DNA of 64,000 bases from Rhodopseudomonas palustris JSC-3b (GTDB lineage Bacteria; Pseudomonadota; Alphaproteobacteria; Rhizobiales; Xanthobacteraceae): assembly GCA_000504425.1 (NCBI GenBank), contig KI632513.1, forward strand, positions 3,034,952 to 3,098,951, read 5' to 3'. Below the pieces are notes generated by a model. It was given only the letters and a program-made list of their open reading frames with translations, was not told the DNA's origin and ran no database searches. Below, piece by piece: positions 1-10,350 of the stretch (position 1 is its first letter; each line of letters opens with the position of its first letter). A program made the position numbers and the translations under genes.

Positions 1-1260
1 GAGCTTGATCACCTCGTCCTCGTCCTTGAAGCGCAGCACCGGCGCCAGCGGCCCAAAAGTTTCCTCACGGGCCACCAGCGCGTCGGCGCGCACATCGGCA
101 ATCACGGTCGGCTCGAAGAACGTGCCGCCGAGCGCGTGACGCTTGCCGCCGGTCACCAGCCGCGCGCCGCCTTGCAGCGCGTCGGCGATGTGGCGTTCGA
201 CCTTGGCGACCGCGTCGGGCGTGATCAACGGACCCTGGGTGACGCCCGGCTCGGTGCCGTCGCCGACCTTCATCGCCGCGACCTTGGCCGCGAGCTTTTC
301 GACAAAGGCGTCGTGCACGCCGTCCTGCACATAGATGCGGTTGGCGCATACGCAGGTCTGGCCCATGTTGCGATATTTCGAGACCATCGCGCCTTCCACC
401 GCGGCGTCGAGATCGGCGTCATCGAACACGATGAACGGCGCATTGCCGCCAAGCTCAAGGCCGAGCTTCTTCACGCCGACTGCGGCCTGCCGGTACAGAA
501 TCTTGCCGACCTCGGTCGAGCCGGTGAAGCCGACAAAGCGTACCGCCGGATGTTCGCAAAACACCTTGCCGATCGGCGGCGCATCGCCGGTGATGACGTT
601 GAACACGCCCTTGGGAATGCCGGCGCGCTCGGCCAGCACCGCCAGCGCCAGCGCCGAGAACGGCGTTTCGTCGGCCGGCTTCAGCACCACGGTGCAGCCC
701 GCGGCCAGCGCCGGCGACACCTTTCGGGTCACCATCGAGGACGGGAAATTCCAAGGCGTGATCGCGCCGCACACCCCGATCGGCTGGCGCAGCGCGATCA
801 GCCGCGCGTCGGGGCGCTGGGTCGGAATGGTCTCGCCATAGATGCGCCGCGCTTCCTCGGCGTAAAATTCGACATAGGCGCCGCCCATATCGACCTCGCC
901 AAGCGCTTCCGATAGCGGCTTGCCCTGCTCGGTGGTCAGGATCAGCGCCAGATCCTCGCGATGGGCGACGATCAGCTCGAACCATTTGCGCAAAATATTG
1001 GAGCGCTGCTTGGCGGTGAATTTCGACCAGGTCGCAAAGGCCTGCTCGGCGGCCTGCACGGCGCGCACCGCATCATCCGCGCTCAGATTCGGCACCCGGC
1101 CGATCTCTTGCCCGGTCGCGGGATTGGTGACCACGGTGGCCGGCGTACCGACCCAGGCGCCGTCGATCAGGCACGCTTCGCGCAGCAGCGCCGCGTCTTG
1201 CAGGCGATCGCGCAGCGCGGTCTGAGAGGCTGGCGAACGGGCGGCGGCGGTGGACGACAT
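1..1260 (-). CDS. gabD: NAD(P)-dependent succinate-semialdehyde dehydrogenase, truncated by window edge
   Basis: Aldehyde dehydrogenase of the GabD type, which oxidises succinate semialdehyde to succinate in the cytoplasm (end of the GABA shunt). The ATG at 1260 has TTGGAGGAAA about 8 bases upstream. The frame stays open to base 1, giving 420 codons; E. coli GabD has 482 residues, so roughly 60 C-terminal residues lie outside. Visible family marks are ITPWNFP near residue 168, the FTGSTEVGK cofactor loop near 245, the general base Glu269 in LELGG and the catalytic Cys303 in MGQTCVCANR. The VCAN context after the Cys is usual for succinate-semialdehyde enzymes; a related semialdehyde or glutarate-semialdehyde substrate cannot be excluded. 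Confidence 0.9.
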   Translation of the reverse strand, partial: MSSTAAARSPASQTALRDRLQDAALLREACLIDGAWVGTPATVVTNPATGQEIGRVPNLSADDAVRAVQAAEQAFATWSKFTAKQRSNILRKWFELIVAHREDLALILTTEQGKPLSEALGEVDMGGAYVEFYAEEARRIYGETIPTQRPDARLIALRQPIGVCGAITPWNFPSSMVTRKVSPALAAGCTVVLKPADETPFSALALAVLAERAGIPKGVFNVITGDAPPIGKVFCEHPAVRFVGFTGSTEVGKILYRQAAVGVKKLGLELGGNAPFIVFDDADLDAAVEGAMVSKYRNMGQTCVCANRIYVQDGVHDAFVEKLAAKVAAMKVGDGTEPGVTQGPLITPDAVAKVERHIADALQGGARLVTGGKRHALGGTFFEPTVIADVRADALVAREETFGPLAPVLRFKDEDEVIKL

Positions 1261-1475
1261 CAGGTTTCCTCCAAGGCGGGACGGCAAGCGGGACGTAAAA
1301 GCCGGTTTGAGCCGGACGTGCAACAACGACCGCATTATAAGCGCTGCCGGCTGGCGGTGCATCGCCGCGACACCCCCGACTGACGATCTGTTGATGACGG
1401 CGCAGTGCTGGCCTAAGCCGGGGTTGCAGCTTGCCGTGCCTGGCGCCCGGCCAGCAACGAACAAAGGGGGAGGAA

Positions 1476-2675
1476 ATGGCCGAACACAGCCAGATTGCGC
1501 CGCAACGGCTCGACGCTCAATTGCGGCAGCGCGCCGACAGCGGCGCCGTGCCGGGCGTGGTGGCGATCGCGGCCAGCAGCAGCGAGCTGCTTTATCAAGG
1601 CGCGTTCGGCCGCCGCGATGTTAGCCAGCCGCAGCCGATGACGGAAGACAGCGTGTTCTGGATCGCGTCGATGACCAAGGCGGTCACCGCGGCCGCGGCG
1701 ATGCAACTGGTCGAGCAGGGCCGGATCGATCTCGATGAACCGATCGGCCGGGTGCTGCCGGAGCTGGCCTCGCCGCAAGTGCTGCTCGGCTTTGACCAAG
1801 GCGGTGCGCCGCTGCTGCGTCCGGCGCGCGCGCCGGTGACGCTGCGCCGGCTGCTCACCCACACCTCCGGGCTGTGTTACGACATGTGGAACGCCGACAT
1901 GGCCCAGTTCCGGCGCACCCAAAATGTGCCGCCGGTGACCTCGTGCCGCCACGCCGCGCTCGACGTGCCGCTGGTGTCTGACCCCGGCAGCCGCTGGGAA
2001 TATGGCATCAGCCTCGATTTCGTCGGCAAGACCATTGAAGCGGTCAGCGGCCAGCGGCTCGACGCCTATCTGCGCGATCATCTGCTGGCGCCGCTCGGCA
2101 TGACCGATACCGCTTTCAAGATCGGCGATGCGCAGCGCGCGCGGCTGGTGGCGATGCACCGTCGTAATGCTGATGGCTCGCTGACGCCGATGCCGTTCGA
2201 GATCGAGCAGGCCCCTGAGTTTCACATGGGCGGCGGCGGGCTGTACGGCACCGCGGCCGATTATGTGAAGTTCATGCAGATGATCCTGAACAACGGTCGC
2301 AGCAACGGTCAGCAGCTGTTGCGTCCGGAGACGGTGGCACTGATGGCCGATAATCACATCGGCGATCTTGAAGTGACGCCGATGCGTTCGGCGATCCCCT
2401 TTGCGACCAATGATCTCGATCTCTATCCCGGCCTACCCAAAAAATGGGGTTTGAGCTTCCTGATCAACGGCGAAGCAACGCCGGAAGGGCGCAGCGCCGG
2501 CAGTCTGGCCTGGGCCGGGCTCGCCAATACCTATTTCTGGATCGATCCCGCGCGCGATCTGTGCGGCGTCATTCTCATGCAAGTCATGCCATTTGCTGAT
2601 GCGCAATGTCTTGAGACGTTTGCAGCGTTCGAGCGCGCCGTTTATTCAGAACTCAACAACGACCAGCCGGCGTAA
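1476..2675 (+). CDS. Serine hydrolase of the beta-lactamase / family VIII esterase fold
   Basis: A 399-residue protein of the class C beta-lactamase superfamily, closest in style to family VIII carboxylesterases. Ser65-Met-Thr-Lys68 is the SxxK nucleophile motif, WEYGIS provides the expected Tyr of the YxN-like motif, and [14 protein letters not shown] is the glycine-rich stretch typical of esterase-type members. A more upstream start is open in frame, but the ATG at 1476 is preceded by AAAGGGGGAGG and is clearly better. There is no obvious signal peptide, so it is probably cytoplasmic and an esterase rather than an antibiotic-resistance enzyme. It lies 112 bp before an acyl-CoA synthetase on the same strand, which may mean a joint role with acyl or ester substrates (inference). 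The substrate is unknown. Confidence 0.85.
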   Translation: MAEHSQIAPQRLDAQLRQRADSGAVPGVVAIAASSSELLYQGAFGRRDVSQPQPMTEDSVFWIASMTKAVTAAAAMQLVEQGRIDLDEPIGRVLPELASPQVLLGFDQGGAPLLRPARAPVTLRRLLTHTSGLCYDMWNADMAQFRRTQNVPPVTSCRHAALDVPLVSDPGSRWEYGISLDFVGKTIEAVSGQRLDAYLRDHLLAPLGMTDTAFKIGDAQRARLVAMHRRNADGSLTPMPFEIEQAPEFHMGGGGLYGTAADYVKFMQMILNNGRSNGQQLLRPETVALMADNHIGDLEVTPMRSAIPFATNDLDLYPGLPKKWGLSFLINGEATPEGRSAGSLAWAGLANTYFWIDPARDLCGVILMQVMPFADAQCLETFAAFERAVYSELNNDQPA

Positions 2676-2787
2676 CGCGCGCGGCGTTTGTCGTCTCAGG
2701 GTTGCAAGGCTCTGCGACAAGCGTCAGGCTACACAACAGAACAATCAAACCGGCCGCACAGGCCGGATCAGTGAGGGAACCAAGGAC

Positions 2788-4482
2788 GTGACCGACAAGA
2801 CCGTCAGCTATGTGTGCGGCGTATCCGACGCGCCGCTTCTCGGCATCACCATTGGGCAGGCACTCGATCTGGCGGCGCAGCGTTGGCCCGATCGCGAAGC
2901 GCTGGTGTCGCCAAGCCACAACACCCGCTGGACCTGGCGTGAATTCGCCGATCGCGTCGATGCGCTGGCGGCAGGCTTTCTGGCGCTCGGCCTTGAGCGC
3001 GGCGCCCGCATCGGCATCTGGTCGATGAACCGGCCGGAATGGACGCTGACGCAATTTGCCGCGGCCAAGGCCGGGCTGATCCTGGTCACCATCAATCCGG
3101 CCTATCGGCTGAGCGAGCTGGAATTCGCGCTCGCTAAAGTCGGCTGCGCCGCGGTGGTCACCGCCACCGCGTTCAAGACCTCGCAATATATGGAGATGCT
3201 GAACACGCTGATTCCGGAGCTGGCGAGCGCGACGCCCGGTGCGTTGCAGTCGCAAAAGCTGCCGAATCTGCGCGCGGTGATCCAGATCGGCGGGCCGAAA
3301 TGCCCCGGCACCATCGCGTTTGACGACGTCGCGCAGATGGGCACCGCGCGTCACCGCGAAGCGATCGCCAAGCTCGGCGAGCAGTTGCAGTTTGATGATC
3401 CGGTCAACATCCAGTTCACCAGCGGCACCACTGGTTCCCCTAAGGGCGTGACGCTGACCCACCACAACATCCTCAACAACGGTTACTTCGTCGGCCGCGC
3501 GATGAAGCTCAGCGAAGCCGACCGGATCTGCATCCCGGTGCCGCTCTATCATTGCTTCGGCATGGTGATGGGCAATCTCGCTTCGGTCACCTCCGGCGCG
3601 ACCATGGTCTATCCCGGCGAGGGCTTTGATCCGCTGATCACGCTGCAGACCGCATCGCAGGAAAAGTGCACCGCGCTCTATGGCGTGCCGACCATGTTCA
3701 TCGCCGAGCTTGATCATCCGGAATTTGCCAGCTTCGATTTGTCGACGCTGCGCACCGGCATCATGGCCGGCGCGCCCTGTCCGGTCGAGGTGATGCGCCG
3801 CGTCAATGAGCTGATGAATATGCGCGAGGTGACGATCGCCTATGGCATGACCGAGACCAGCCCGGTCAGCTTCCAGAGCGCGGTCGATGATCCGCTCGAG
3901 CGCCGGGTGTCCACGGTCGGCCGCATCCATCCCCATGTCGAGGTCAAGGTGATCGATCTCGAGGGCCGGATCGTGCCGCGCGGCGAGCGCGGCGAATTGT
4001 GCACCCGCGGCTACAGCGTGATGCTCGGCTATTGGGACGAAGCGGAAAAGACCGCCGAGGTGCTCGATCAGGCCGGCTGGATGCACACTGGCGACCTTGC
4101 GGTGATCGACGAGGAGGGCTTCTGCAACATCGTCGGCCGCATCAAGGACATGGTGATCCGCGGCGGCGAAAACCTCTATCCGCGCGAGATCGAGGAGTTT
4201 CTGTTCCGGCATCCCAAAATTCTGGACGTGCAGATTTTTGGCGTCGCCGACGATCGTTTTGGCGAGGAATTGTGCGCCTGGGTGCGGGTGCGGCCTGGCG
4301 AAACGCTCACCGCCGACGAAGTGCGCGCGTTCTGCCAGGGCCAGATCGCGCACAACAAGATCCCGCGCTACATCGAATTCGTGGAGGGTTTCCCGATGAC
4401 GGTGACCGGCAAGATCCAGAAATTCGCGATGCGCGAAAAGGTCGAGGCTGAGCTCGGGCTGAAAGCCGCCAAGACCGCCTAG
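2788..4482 (+). CDS. AMP-binding fatty-acyl-CoA synthetase
   Basis: ANL-superfamily acyl-CoA ligase of 564 residues that activates a carboxylic acid through an acyl-adenylate and transfers it to CoA. Seen directly are the phosphate-binding loop [18 protein letters not shown], the adenylate motif [11 protein letters not shown], the hinge [16 protein letters not shown] and the C-terminal catalytic Lys in [13 protein letters not shown] at 2788 is chosen because AGGGAACCAAGGAC precedes it and the extra 65 upstream residues look non-coding (they overlap the end of the hydrolase gene in another frame). Family members act on medium- or long-chain fatty acids; the exact chain length cannot be read from the sequence. 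It probably feeds beta-oxidation, like the thiolase further along the window. Confidence 0.9.
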   Translation: MTDKTVSYVCGVSDAPLLGITIGQALDLAAQRWPDREALVSPSHNTRWTWREFADRVDALAAGFLALGLERGARIGIWSMNRPEWTLTQFAAAKAGLILVTINPAYRLSELEFALAKVGCAAVVTATAFKTSQYMEMLNTLIPELASATPGALQSQKLPNLRAVIQIGGPKCPGTIAFDDVAQMGTARHREAIAKLGEQLQFDDPVNIQFTSGTTGSPKGVTLTHHNILNNGYFVGRAMKLSEADRICIPVPLYHCFGMVMGNLASVTSGATMVYPGEGFDPLITLQTASQEKCTALYGVPTMFIAELDHPEFASFDLSTLRTGIMAGAPCPVEVMRRVNELMNMREVTIAYGMTETSPVSFQSAVDDPLERRVSTVGRIHPHVEVKVIDLEGRIVPRGERGELCTRGYSVMLGYWDEAEKTAEVLDQAGWMHTGDLAVIDEEGFCNIVGRIKDMVIRGGENLYPREIEEFLFRHPKILDVQIFGVADDRFGEELCAWVRVRPGETLTADEVRAFCQGQIAHNKIPRYIEFVEGFPMTVTGKIQKFAMREKVEAELGLKAAKTA

Positions 4483-4589
4483 CCATCAAGGCGAGGCGTC
4501 CTCCGCCATGCCTTGGACGTGGCATCGCGTGCGACAGCCGCCCAGCGGCTGAGCGCGCCGGAATCGCAACAGTGCGGCCGCCTTTCTTT

Positions 4590-4618
4590 CCCTCCCCCCG
4601 CGGAGCGGTGGGGAGGGG
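4590..4618. repeat. C-rich palindromic intergenic repeat (short form)
   Basis: A CCCTCCCC arm and its GGGGAGGG complement flank a CGCGGAGCGG centre. A nearly identical 28-base unit lies at 40585-40612, and longer relatives occur at 11033, 57011 and 60174. It sits between convergent genes, where it could act as a terminator-like hairpin. Confidence 0.7.
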
Positions 4619-4727
4619 ATAAGAGCGCGTTGCGACCGCCTGACTAGGCTGCAATCGCCCCTCGTTGAGGTTCTATCGGCTTAGCAACAAACGAAACGCT
4701 CTCGTCGGTGCGGCGAGCGCGCGACCG

Positions 4728-5480
4728 CTATTCGCTGATGCCGTAGCGGTGCAGGTCGTTGCCGTGGGTATCGATCCAGGCTTTGGCGCGCTCGGTGTGC
4801 GGGCAGGCCTTGCCGACCACGCGCCAGAATTTCGGCGAGTGGTTCATCTCGACCAGATGGCCGACCTCATGGGCCGCGAGGTAATCGAGCACGTAGCCCG
4901 GCGCCAGGATCAGCCGCCATGAGAACGACAGCGACCCGGCCGAGGTGCAGGAACCCCAGCGGCTCGATTGGTCGCGCACCGAGATCCGCGTCACCTTGAC
5001 GCCAAGCAACTCGGCATAGCGATGCGAGGCCTTGGCCAGATCATGGCGCGCCTCGCGCTTCAAGAAATCACGGACCCGGCGATCGATATGCTCGATCTCG
5101 CCGGCGACGCAGAGCAGCCGCTCGCCATTATCGCGGGTTTCGGTCCAGACCGTGCCGCGCCCGGCGCGATGCACGATCTTGTGGTCGACGCCGCGCAACG
5201 GCAGCACGGTGCCATGCTGGAACGGCGCCGGCTTCGGCAAGCGGCCAAGGCGCGCGGCGATCCAGCCACCGTGACGCTGCGCAAACTCCTTGGCATCGAC
5301 GATGGTGCCGCGCGGCGGCATGGTCAGAATCGCTTCGCGGTCACTGGGATGAATGCGCAAGGTGTAGCGCCGCGCGCGTCGATGGCGGCGCAGTCGCACG
5401 GCGAAAACCTGTGAGCCATGCTTGATGAGAATCGAATGGGGTTCGGCGGGACGCCGATACAGAAGTGCACGAACGGCCAT
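4728..5480 (-). CDS. YgjP-type (DUF45, M48-like) metal-dependent hydrolase
   Basis: A 250-residue zinc metallohydrolase of the YgjP/WLM-like DUF45 family. The C-terminal half carries HEVGHLVEMNHSPKFW, with the two metal His and the catalytic Glu of HExxH and the third ligand in the MNHSPKFW signature; SRWGSCTSAGSLSFSWRL upstream is also diagnostic. Start at 5480 (MAVRALLYRR) because the longer frame adds residues unlike the family; no strong ribosome site is visible. The gene converges with the acyl-CoA synthetase across a 245-bp gap. The family has been linked to protease-like or nucleotide-hydrolase activity; the substrate here is unknown. Confidence 0.85.
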   Translation of the reverse strand: MAVRALLYRRPAEPHSILIKHGSQVFAVRLRRHRRARRYTLRIHPSDREAILTMPPRGTIVDAKEFAQRHGGWIAARLGRLPKPAPFQHGTVLPLRGVDHKIVHRAGRGTVWTETRDNGERLLCVAGEIEHIDRRVRDFLKREARHDLAKASHRYAELLGVKVTRISVRDQSSRWGSCTSAGSLSFSWRLILAPGYVLDYLAAHEVGHLVEMNHSPKFWRVVGKACPHTERAKAWIDTHGNDLHRYGISE

Positions 5481-5800
5481 GTCTGAAAATCCGGACAACA
5501 GGAAGTCCGGGGGATTCTGCCATATCCGCCGCCATTGAAAGCGCTCGGCGCGAAAACAAATCATTTGCCCAATATACAGCCCAGGCGAGCCCCTGAACCC
5601 CAAGGTGATGGGGTCCGGAACAAAAGATTCCCGATTCTTTCTTTAAGTTCCACGCGCCGAATCTAGATTCACGATTCCTTTCTAGCAACCGGCCGAGAAA
5701 TAGGAAGTTCTTCCACGGAATCAGAGCGTTAGCTGATAGCCGCGTGAACGGTGTGCGCGCCGCGCTGATCAGCACGGTGCGCGATGGTGAATCTGAGTTG
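5481..5800. other. Intergenic region without a supported gene
   Basis: 320 bp between a minus-strand start (5480) and the end of phaZ (5801). The stretch 5625-5690 is AT-richer than its surroundings and contains GATTC several times (GANTC is the CcrM methylation site in alphaproteobacteria). A small hairpin CCCCAAGGTGATGGGG lies near 5600. No RNA gene or convincing ORF was recognised. Confidence 0.5.
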
Positions 5801-7129
5801 TTACTCCGCGGCGCGAGCCATCCTTGTTTCTGCGGCCATCATCATGAAATCGGATACGCGCGGCACGATCTCGGCGCGGAAACGCGAGCCGTTGAACACG
5901 CCGTAATGACCGACGCCGGGCTGCACATAATGCACACGGCGATGATCGGGAATCGAACTGCACAGCCGATGACTGGCTTCGGTCTGGCCAAGGCCCGAGA
6001 TGTCGTCGTTCTCGCCTTCCACCGTCATCAAGGCGACGCGGGTGATCTTGCTGGGATCGACCACTTTGCCACGGTGCACAAATTGCCCCATCGGCAGCGC
6101 GTGCTTGATGAATACCACATCGACGGTCTGCAAATAATACTCCGCGGTCAGATCCATCACCGCCAGATACTCGTCATAGAACTCGCGGTGCTTGTCGGCG
6201 AGGTCGCCGTCGCCCTGGACCAGATGGTTGAACAGGTTGCGGTGCGCGTCCATGTGCCGGTCGAGATTCATGCTGATGAAGCCGTTCAGCTGCAAAAATC
6301 CCGGATAAACGTCGCGCATCACCCCCGGATGCGGGAATGGCACCTTGGTGATCACGTGATTGCGGAACCAGTCGATGCCGCGCTCAGCGGCCAGATTGTT
6401 GACCGCGGTCGGATTGCAGCGGGTATCGATCGGCCCGCCCATCAGCGTCATCGAGATCGGCACGCAGGGATCGCCCTGCGCTTCCATCACCGACACCGCG
6501 GCCAGCACCGGCACCGAGGGCTGGCACACCGCGACGACATGGACGTCGCCGCCCAGCACCTGCAGCATTTCAATGACGTAATCGACGTAATCGTCGAGGT
6601 CGAACCGGCCTTCCGACATCGGAACCATGCGCGCGTCGGACCAATCGGTGATGTAAACCTCATGGGTCGGCAGAAACGCTTCGACCGTGCCGCGCAGCAG
6701 CGTGGCGTAGTGGCCGGACATCGGCGCCACGATCAACAGCCGCGGCTGCGGATGGCGCAGCGGCCGCTCGTGCTGGCGCTCGAAATGCAAAAGCCGGCAG
6801 AACGGCTTTTCCCAGACCGTAACCACCTGCACCGGGGTGCGCACGCCCAGCACCTCGGTTTCGTCCAGCCCCCATTCGGGCTTGCCATAGCGGCGCGTGG
6901 TGCGCTCGAACACCTCGCAGGCCGCGGCGATCGATTTGCCAAGCTCGGTGTGGGTCCAGGGGTTGAGCGGATTCTGGAACATGATCTTGGTGGCGTCGCC
7001 CAGCATCCGCGCCGGATTGAGCGCCGCGTGTGCCACCTCATAGAACCAGTACATCGGCGTGGTCAGCGCCGGGCTGACCTCAGCCGGCATTTCCGGCGGC
7101 CGACCAAATTCACCAATCACATACGGCAT
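5801..7129 (-). CDS. phaZ: Intracellular polyhydroxyalkanoate depolymerase
   Basis: A 442-residue intracellular PHB depolymerase that releases 3-hydroxybutyrate oligomers from storage granules. The family opening MPYVIGEFG followed by PMYWFYEVAHAALNPAR, the FQNPLNPW segment and PMSGHYATLLRGTVE are all characteristic. The nucleophile position is a Cys (Cys202 in VAVCQPSVPV), as in the PhaZ1 type of Ralstonia, instead of the Ser of secreted depolymerases. No signal peptide, as expected for a granule-associated enzyme. The ATG at 7129 follows GGGGGGCACC. The gene stands alone, 123 bp upstream of the unrelated ABC genes. A second, CE1-type PHB-depolymerase-like esterase lies at 14512-15651. Confidence 0.92.
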   Translation of the reverse strand: MPYVIGEFGRPPEMPAEVSPALTTPMYWFYEVAHAALNPARMLGDATKIMFQNPLNPWTHTELGKSIAAACEVFERTTRRYGKPEWGLDETEVLGVRTPVQVVTVWEKPFCRLLHFERQHERPLRHPQPRLLIVAPMSGHYATLLRGTVEAFLPTHEVYITDWSDARMVPMSEGRFDLDDYVDYVIEMLQVLGGDVHVVAVCQPSVPVLAAVSVMEAQGDPCVPISMTLMGGPIDTRCNPTAVNNLAAERGIDWFRNHVITKVPFPHPGVMRDVYPGFLQLNGFISMNLDRHMDAHRNLFNHLVQGDGDLADKHREFYDEYLAVMDLTAEYYLQTVDVVFIKHALPMGQFVHRGKVVDPSKITRVALMTVEGENDDISGLGQTEASHRLCSSIPDHRRVHYVQPGVGHYGVFNGSRFRAEIVPRVSDFMMMAAETRMARAAE

Positions 7130-7252
7130 GGTGCCCCCCGAATGTTATCATTTGCTATTGGTCGCACTCCCGGCTGACGGCGAGGCAACAAACTGCCAAT
7201 TTTACCGGCATGAGATGGCGCAATGTCAAGCGCGTAGCTTACCCGAGGACCG

Positions 7253-8071
7253 CTATTCACCGGCCTGGAGCAGCGAGCCGTTGCGGCGCGCGCTGTTCAG
7301 CAGCCAGATGAACGCCGCAAATGAGCCGGCAAACAACGCCAGATTGATCGCCGCGGCGGTGATCATCAGCTCCGGGCGGACCACGTGCTCGATCAGCAGC
7401 GCACGCATGCCCTCAAACACATAGGTCGGCGGCAGCATCCAGGCGATCCATTGCAGCCATTGCGGCAGCACGCTCACCGGATAATAGACGCAGGCCAGCG
7501 GCATCAGCCCGAACATCACCGACCAGACGATGCTCTCGGCGCCAAGGCCGTTGCGCAGCACCAGGCCGGACACGAAGATGCCGAGCGACCAGCCGGTGAA
7601 GATCAGGTTGCAGAAAAACGCCACCAGCGGCAGGCCCATGCTGAACAGATTGAAATCGAACGCATAGGTCGCCAGCACCAGCATCGGCACCACGCCGATC
7701 GCCAGGCGGATCAGGCTCATCAGCATCAGAGCGATCAGAAACTCGATCGGCTTCAGCGGGCTCATCATCAGGTTGCCCATGTTGCGCGCCCACATCTCCT
7801 CCAGAAAGGAGATCGAAAAGCCGAGCTGGCCGCGAAACAGGATGTCCCACAGGATCACCGCGCCGATCAGAATGCCGCCGGCCTGCGCGAAAAACCCGGC
7901 ATTTTGCACGATATAGAGCTGCAAAAAGCCCCAGGTGATCACCTGCAGCGCCGGCCAGTACACCAGTTCCAGAAGCCGCGGCCAGGACGAGATCAACAGG
8001 TACCAATAGCGCAGGATCATCGCGCCGATGCGCTGCGCCGACAGACCATGCACGCGAACAACATTGCTCAT
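7253..8071 (-). CDS. ABC-2 type exporter permease
   Basis: A 272-residue integral membrane protein of the ABC-2 permease family. Six or so hydrophobic segments are visible, with the conserved EEMWARNMGNLMMSPLKP region (amphipathic coupling segment) after the second, and LPPTYVFEGMRALL near the C-terminus, a hallmark of ABC-2 exporters. Its ATG overlaps the TGA of the ATPase gene by four bases (8068-8071), so the two are translationally coupled and form one transporter. The substrate is unknown; multidrug, lipid or polysaccharide export are all possible for the family. Confidence 0.88.
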   Translation of the reverse strand: MSNVVRVHGLSAQRIGAMILRYWYLLISSWPRLLELVYWPALQVITWGFLQLYIVQNAGFFAQAGGILIGAVILWDILFRGQLGFSISFLEEMWARNMGNLMMSPLKPIEFLIALMLMSLIRLAIGVVPMLVLATYAFDFNLFSMGLPLVAFFCNLIFTGWSLGIFVSGLVLRNGLGAESIVWSVMFGLMPLACVYYPVSVLPQWLQWIAWMLPPTYVFEGMRALLIEHVVRPELMITAAAINLALFAGSFAAFIWLLNSARRNGSLLQAGE

Positions 8072-8862
8072 GACGCCGCTTCCTGAGCGCGGCCGCGCGC
8101 GACATCGATGAACACTTCCTCGAGCGTATTGCGATTATAGCGCGCCATGATCGCGGCCGGGGTGTCGTCGTCCTCGATCCGGCCGCGTTTCATGATGATC
8201 ACCCGGTCGCACAGACGCTCGACCTCGAGCATATTGTGCGAGGCCAAGAGGATGGTGGCGCCGTGGCGGCGCCGATAGTCCAAGAGCCGCTGCCGCACCC
8301 AATCGGCGGTGTCGGGATCGAGCGAGGCGGTCGGCTCGTCGAGCAGCAGCAGTTCCGGGCGGTTGATCAGCGCCTTGGCGAGCGCCACCCTTGTCTTCTG
8401 GCCGGCCGACAATTTGCCGTTCGGCCGGTCGAGAAAACCGGCGATATCGAGATCATCCGCCAGCTCGGCGATGCGCGCCTTCAGGTCTGGCACCGAATAG
8501 AGCTTGCCGAACACCGTCAGGTTCTGGCGCACCGTGAGCCGCATCGGCATATCGACATAGGGGCTTTCAAAATTGATCCGGCCCAGCACCTCGGCGCTCT
8601 GCTCGGGCATCTGATAGCCCAGCACCCGGACCCGGCCCGAGCTCGGCAGCACCAGGCCCATGATCATGGCGATGGTGGTGGTCTTGCCGGCGCCATTGCC
8701 GCCGAGCAGCCCGGTGATGCTGCCGCGCTCGACCGTGAAGGTCACGCCATCGACCGCGCGGCCGGCTTTGAAATCCTTGACCAGATCGGCGACCTCGATC
8801 GCAGGCGAGGCCCCCGGACCGGCTGAGGACGGTTCGGCTGATGATGTGCGGATCATTGTCAT
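8068..8862 (-). CDS. ABC transporter ATP-binding protein
   Basis: A 264-residue nucleotide-binding subunit partnering the ABC-2 permease that overlaps its 3' end. Walker A is GGNGAGKTTT, the signature is LSAGQKTRVALAKAL, Walker B is LLLLDEPTASLD and the switch His is in LLASHNMLEV. ATG at 8862 (MTMIRTSS) is chosen because AGGA stands about eight bases upstream; an ATG at 8880 is also possible. The gene is divergent from the sensor kinase with 141 bp between start codons, so a shared regulatory region is possible, although no function links the two. Confidence 0.9.
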   Translation of the reverse strand: MTMIRTSSAEPSSAGPGASPAIEVADLVKDFKAGRAVDGVTFTVERGSITGLLGGNGAGKTTTIAMIMGLVLPSSGRVRVLGYQMPEQSAEVLGRINFESPYVDMPMRLTVRQNLTVFGKLYSVPDLKARIAELADDLDIAGFLDRPNGKLSAGQKTRVALAKALINRPELLLLDEPTASLDPDTADWVRQRLLDYRRRHGATILLASHNMLEVERLCDRVIIMKRGRIEDDDTPAAIMARYNRNTLEEVFIDVARGRAQEAAS

Positions 8863-9003
8863 GAAGCGTTCCTGAGCCATGGCCGCGGCGAACGCAAGAC
8901 TGCCGGCCATCGGTTTTCGGAGCGGGTGAGACCCAACGCCGCGCGGCACCGCAAGTTGCATCAGCGGTTTGTGGTCGGATCGCAGCGCGATTAGTGTCGC
9001 CGC

Positions 9004-10350
9004 ATGACCGACCTCGATCCTGCCGATTTCCGCCATCCCAGCCGCCATGTGCGGCTCGACACCATTTTGCGGCTGCGCTGGCTGGCCGCGCTCGGCCAGC
9101 TCGCCGCGATCTTCGTGGTCGCGCATGGCCTGGAATTCGATTTTCCGGTGCTGCCGTGCCTGACCATCATCGCGCTGTCGAGCATGGTCAATCTGGTGCT
9201 GCAAATCGCCTTCAACCCGATGCAGCGGCTCAATTCGCTGCACGCGGCCGGGCTGCTGGCGCTCAACATCGCTGAACTGGCCGGGTTGCTCTATCTGACC
9301 GGCGGTCTGCAAAACCCGTTCTCATTCCTGTTCCTGGGCCCGGTGCTGATCGCGGCGACCGCGCTGCCGACCAGGATGACGATCGCGCTCGGCGTGTTCG
9401 CCGGGGCCTGCGCGGTGCTGCTGTTCTTCGATCACATGCCGCTGCCCTGGGACCCCGAGGACCCGTTGGTGCTGCCGCAGGTCTATCTGGCGGGCGTGCT
9501 GCTCTCGATCCTGCTCGCGATCGGCGTCACCAGCCTGTACACTTTCCAGGTCACCGAGGAGGCGCGCAAATTGTCGGACGCGCTGTCGGCCGCCGAACTG
9601 GTGCTGGAGCGCGAACAGCACCTGACCCAGCTCGATGGCCTCGCCGCCGCCGCCGCGCACGAACTCGGCACGCCGCTTTCGACCATCGTGCTGATTTCGC
9701 GCGAGCTGGAGCAGACCGTGCCGCCGGACAGCCCAATGGCCGCCGACCTCGCCACGCTGCGCGAACAGGCGCAGCGCTGCCGCGAAATTTTGGGCAAGAT
9801 TTCCCACCTCAACGCCGCGGGCGCGCCGTTCGACCGCATGCCGCTGTCGACGCTGATCGAGGAAGCGGTGGCGCCGCATCGCGATTTCGGCATCGACATC
9901 AGGGTGCGGATCGCGGTCGCCGGGGTGGCGCAGCCGGTGACGATGCGCAACGCGGCCATTTTGTACGGGGTCGGCAACATCCTGGAAAACGCCGTCGATT
10001 TCGCCCGCAACACCGTGGAGGTCAACGCCTGGTGGAATGCCGACACCGTGCAGATCGCCATTTCCGATGACGGCCCGGGCATCGCACCGGAGGTGATGCG
10101 GCGGATCGGCGAGCCTTATCTGTCGCGCCGCCGCCGAGCTTCCGACGGCCAGGGCCGCGCCGGCGGGCTCGGGCTTGGCGTCTTCATCGCCCGGACGCTG
10201 CTGGAGCGCACCGGCGCCAAAGTGTCGTTCGGCAACAAGCCGTTTCCGGACCACGGTGCTGTGGTGCGGATCATCTGGCAGCGCGCCGATTTTGAGAAAA
10301 GCGCGCAACTGGCGCTGCGCGACGACATGGCGGAGGACGCCGTCCCCTAA
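9004..10350 (+). CDS. regB: Redox-sensing histidine kinase, RegB/PrrB/RegS family
   Basis: A 448-residue membrane sensor kinase of the global redox-control system of photosynthetic and rhizobial alphaproteobacteria. About six membrane segments occupy residues 20-180. The periplasmic-loop quinone-sensing motif GGLQNPF is at 100-106, the phospho-acceptor His219 in AAHELGTPLS, and the redox-active Cys259 in QAQRCREILGK. His219 and Cys259 are both six residues before His225 and Cys265 of Rhodobacter RegB, so the spacing is exactly kept. The ATPase domain shows N-box NAVDFA and GLGLGVF. It phosphorylates the response regulator encoded 105 bp downstream. In Bradyrhizobium the pair is called RegS/RegR. 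Confidence 0.93.
   Translation: MTDLDPADFRHPSRHVRLDTILRLRWLAALGQLAAIFVVAHGLEFDFPVLPCLTIIALSSMVNLVLQIAFNPMQRLNSLHAAGLLALNIAELAGLLYLTGGLQNPFSFLFLGPVLIAATALPTRMTIALGVFAGACAVLLFFDHMPLPWDPEDPLVLPQVYLAGVLLSILLAIGVTSLYTFQVTEEARKLSDALSAAELVLEREQHLTQLDGLAAAAAHELGTPLSTIVLISRELEQTVPPDSPMAADLATLREQAQRCREILGKISHLNAAGAPFDRMPLSTLIEEAVAPHRDFGIDIRVRIAVAGVAQPVTMRNAAILYGVGNILENAVDFARNTVEVNAWWNADTVQIAISDDGPGIAPEVMRRIGEPYLSRRRRASDGQGRAGGLGLGVFIARTLLERTGAKVSFGNKPFPDHGAVVRIIWQRADFEKSAQLALRDDMAEDAVP

Noticed and set aside
136..915. Long plus-strand reading frame opposite gabD
   Set aside because: High-GC shadow of the dehydrogenase; Arg/His-rich without a recognisable domain, while the minus strand has the catalytic motifs.
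2653..4353. 566-codon minus-strand frame opposite the acyl-CoA synthetase
   Set aside because: Codon bias mirror of the real gene; no domain.
5593..5616. Riboswitch or terminator at CCCCAAGGTGATGGGG
   Set aside because: Only a 4-5 bp stem without a T run or conserved core.
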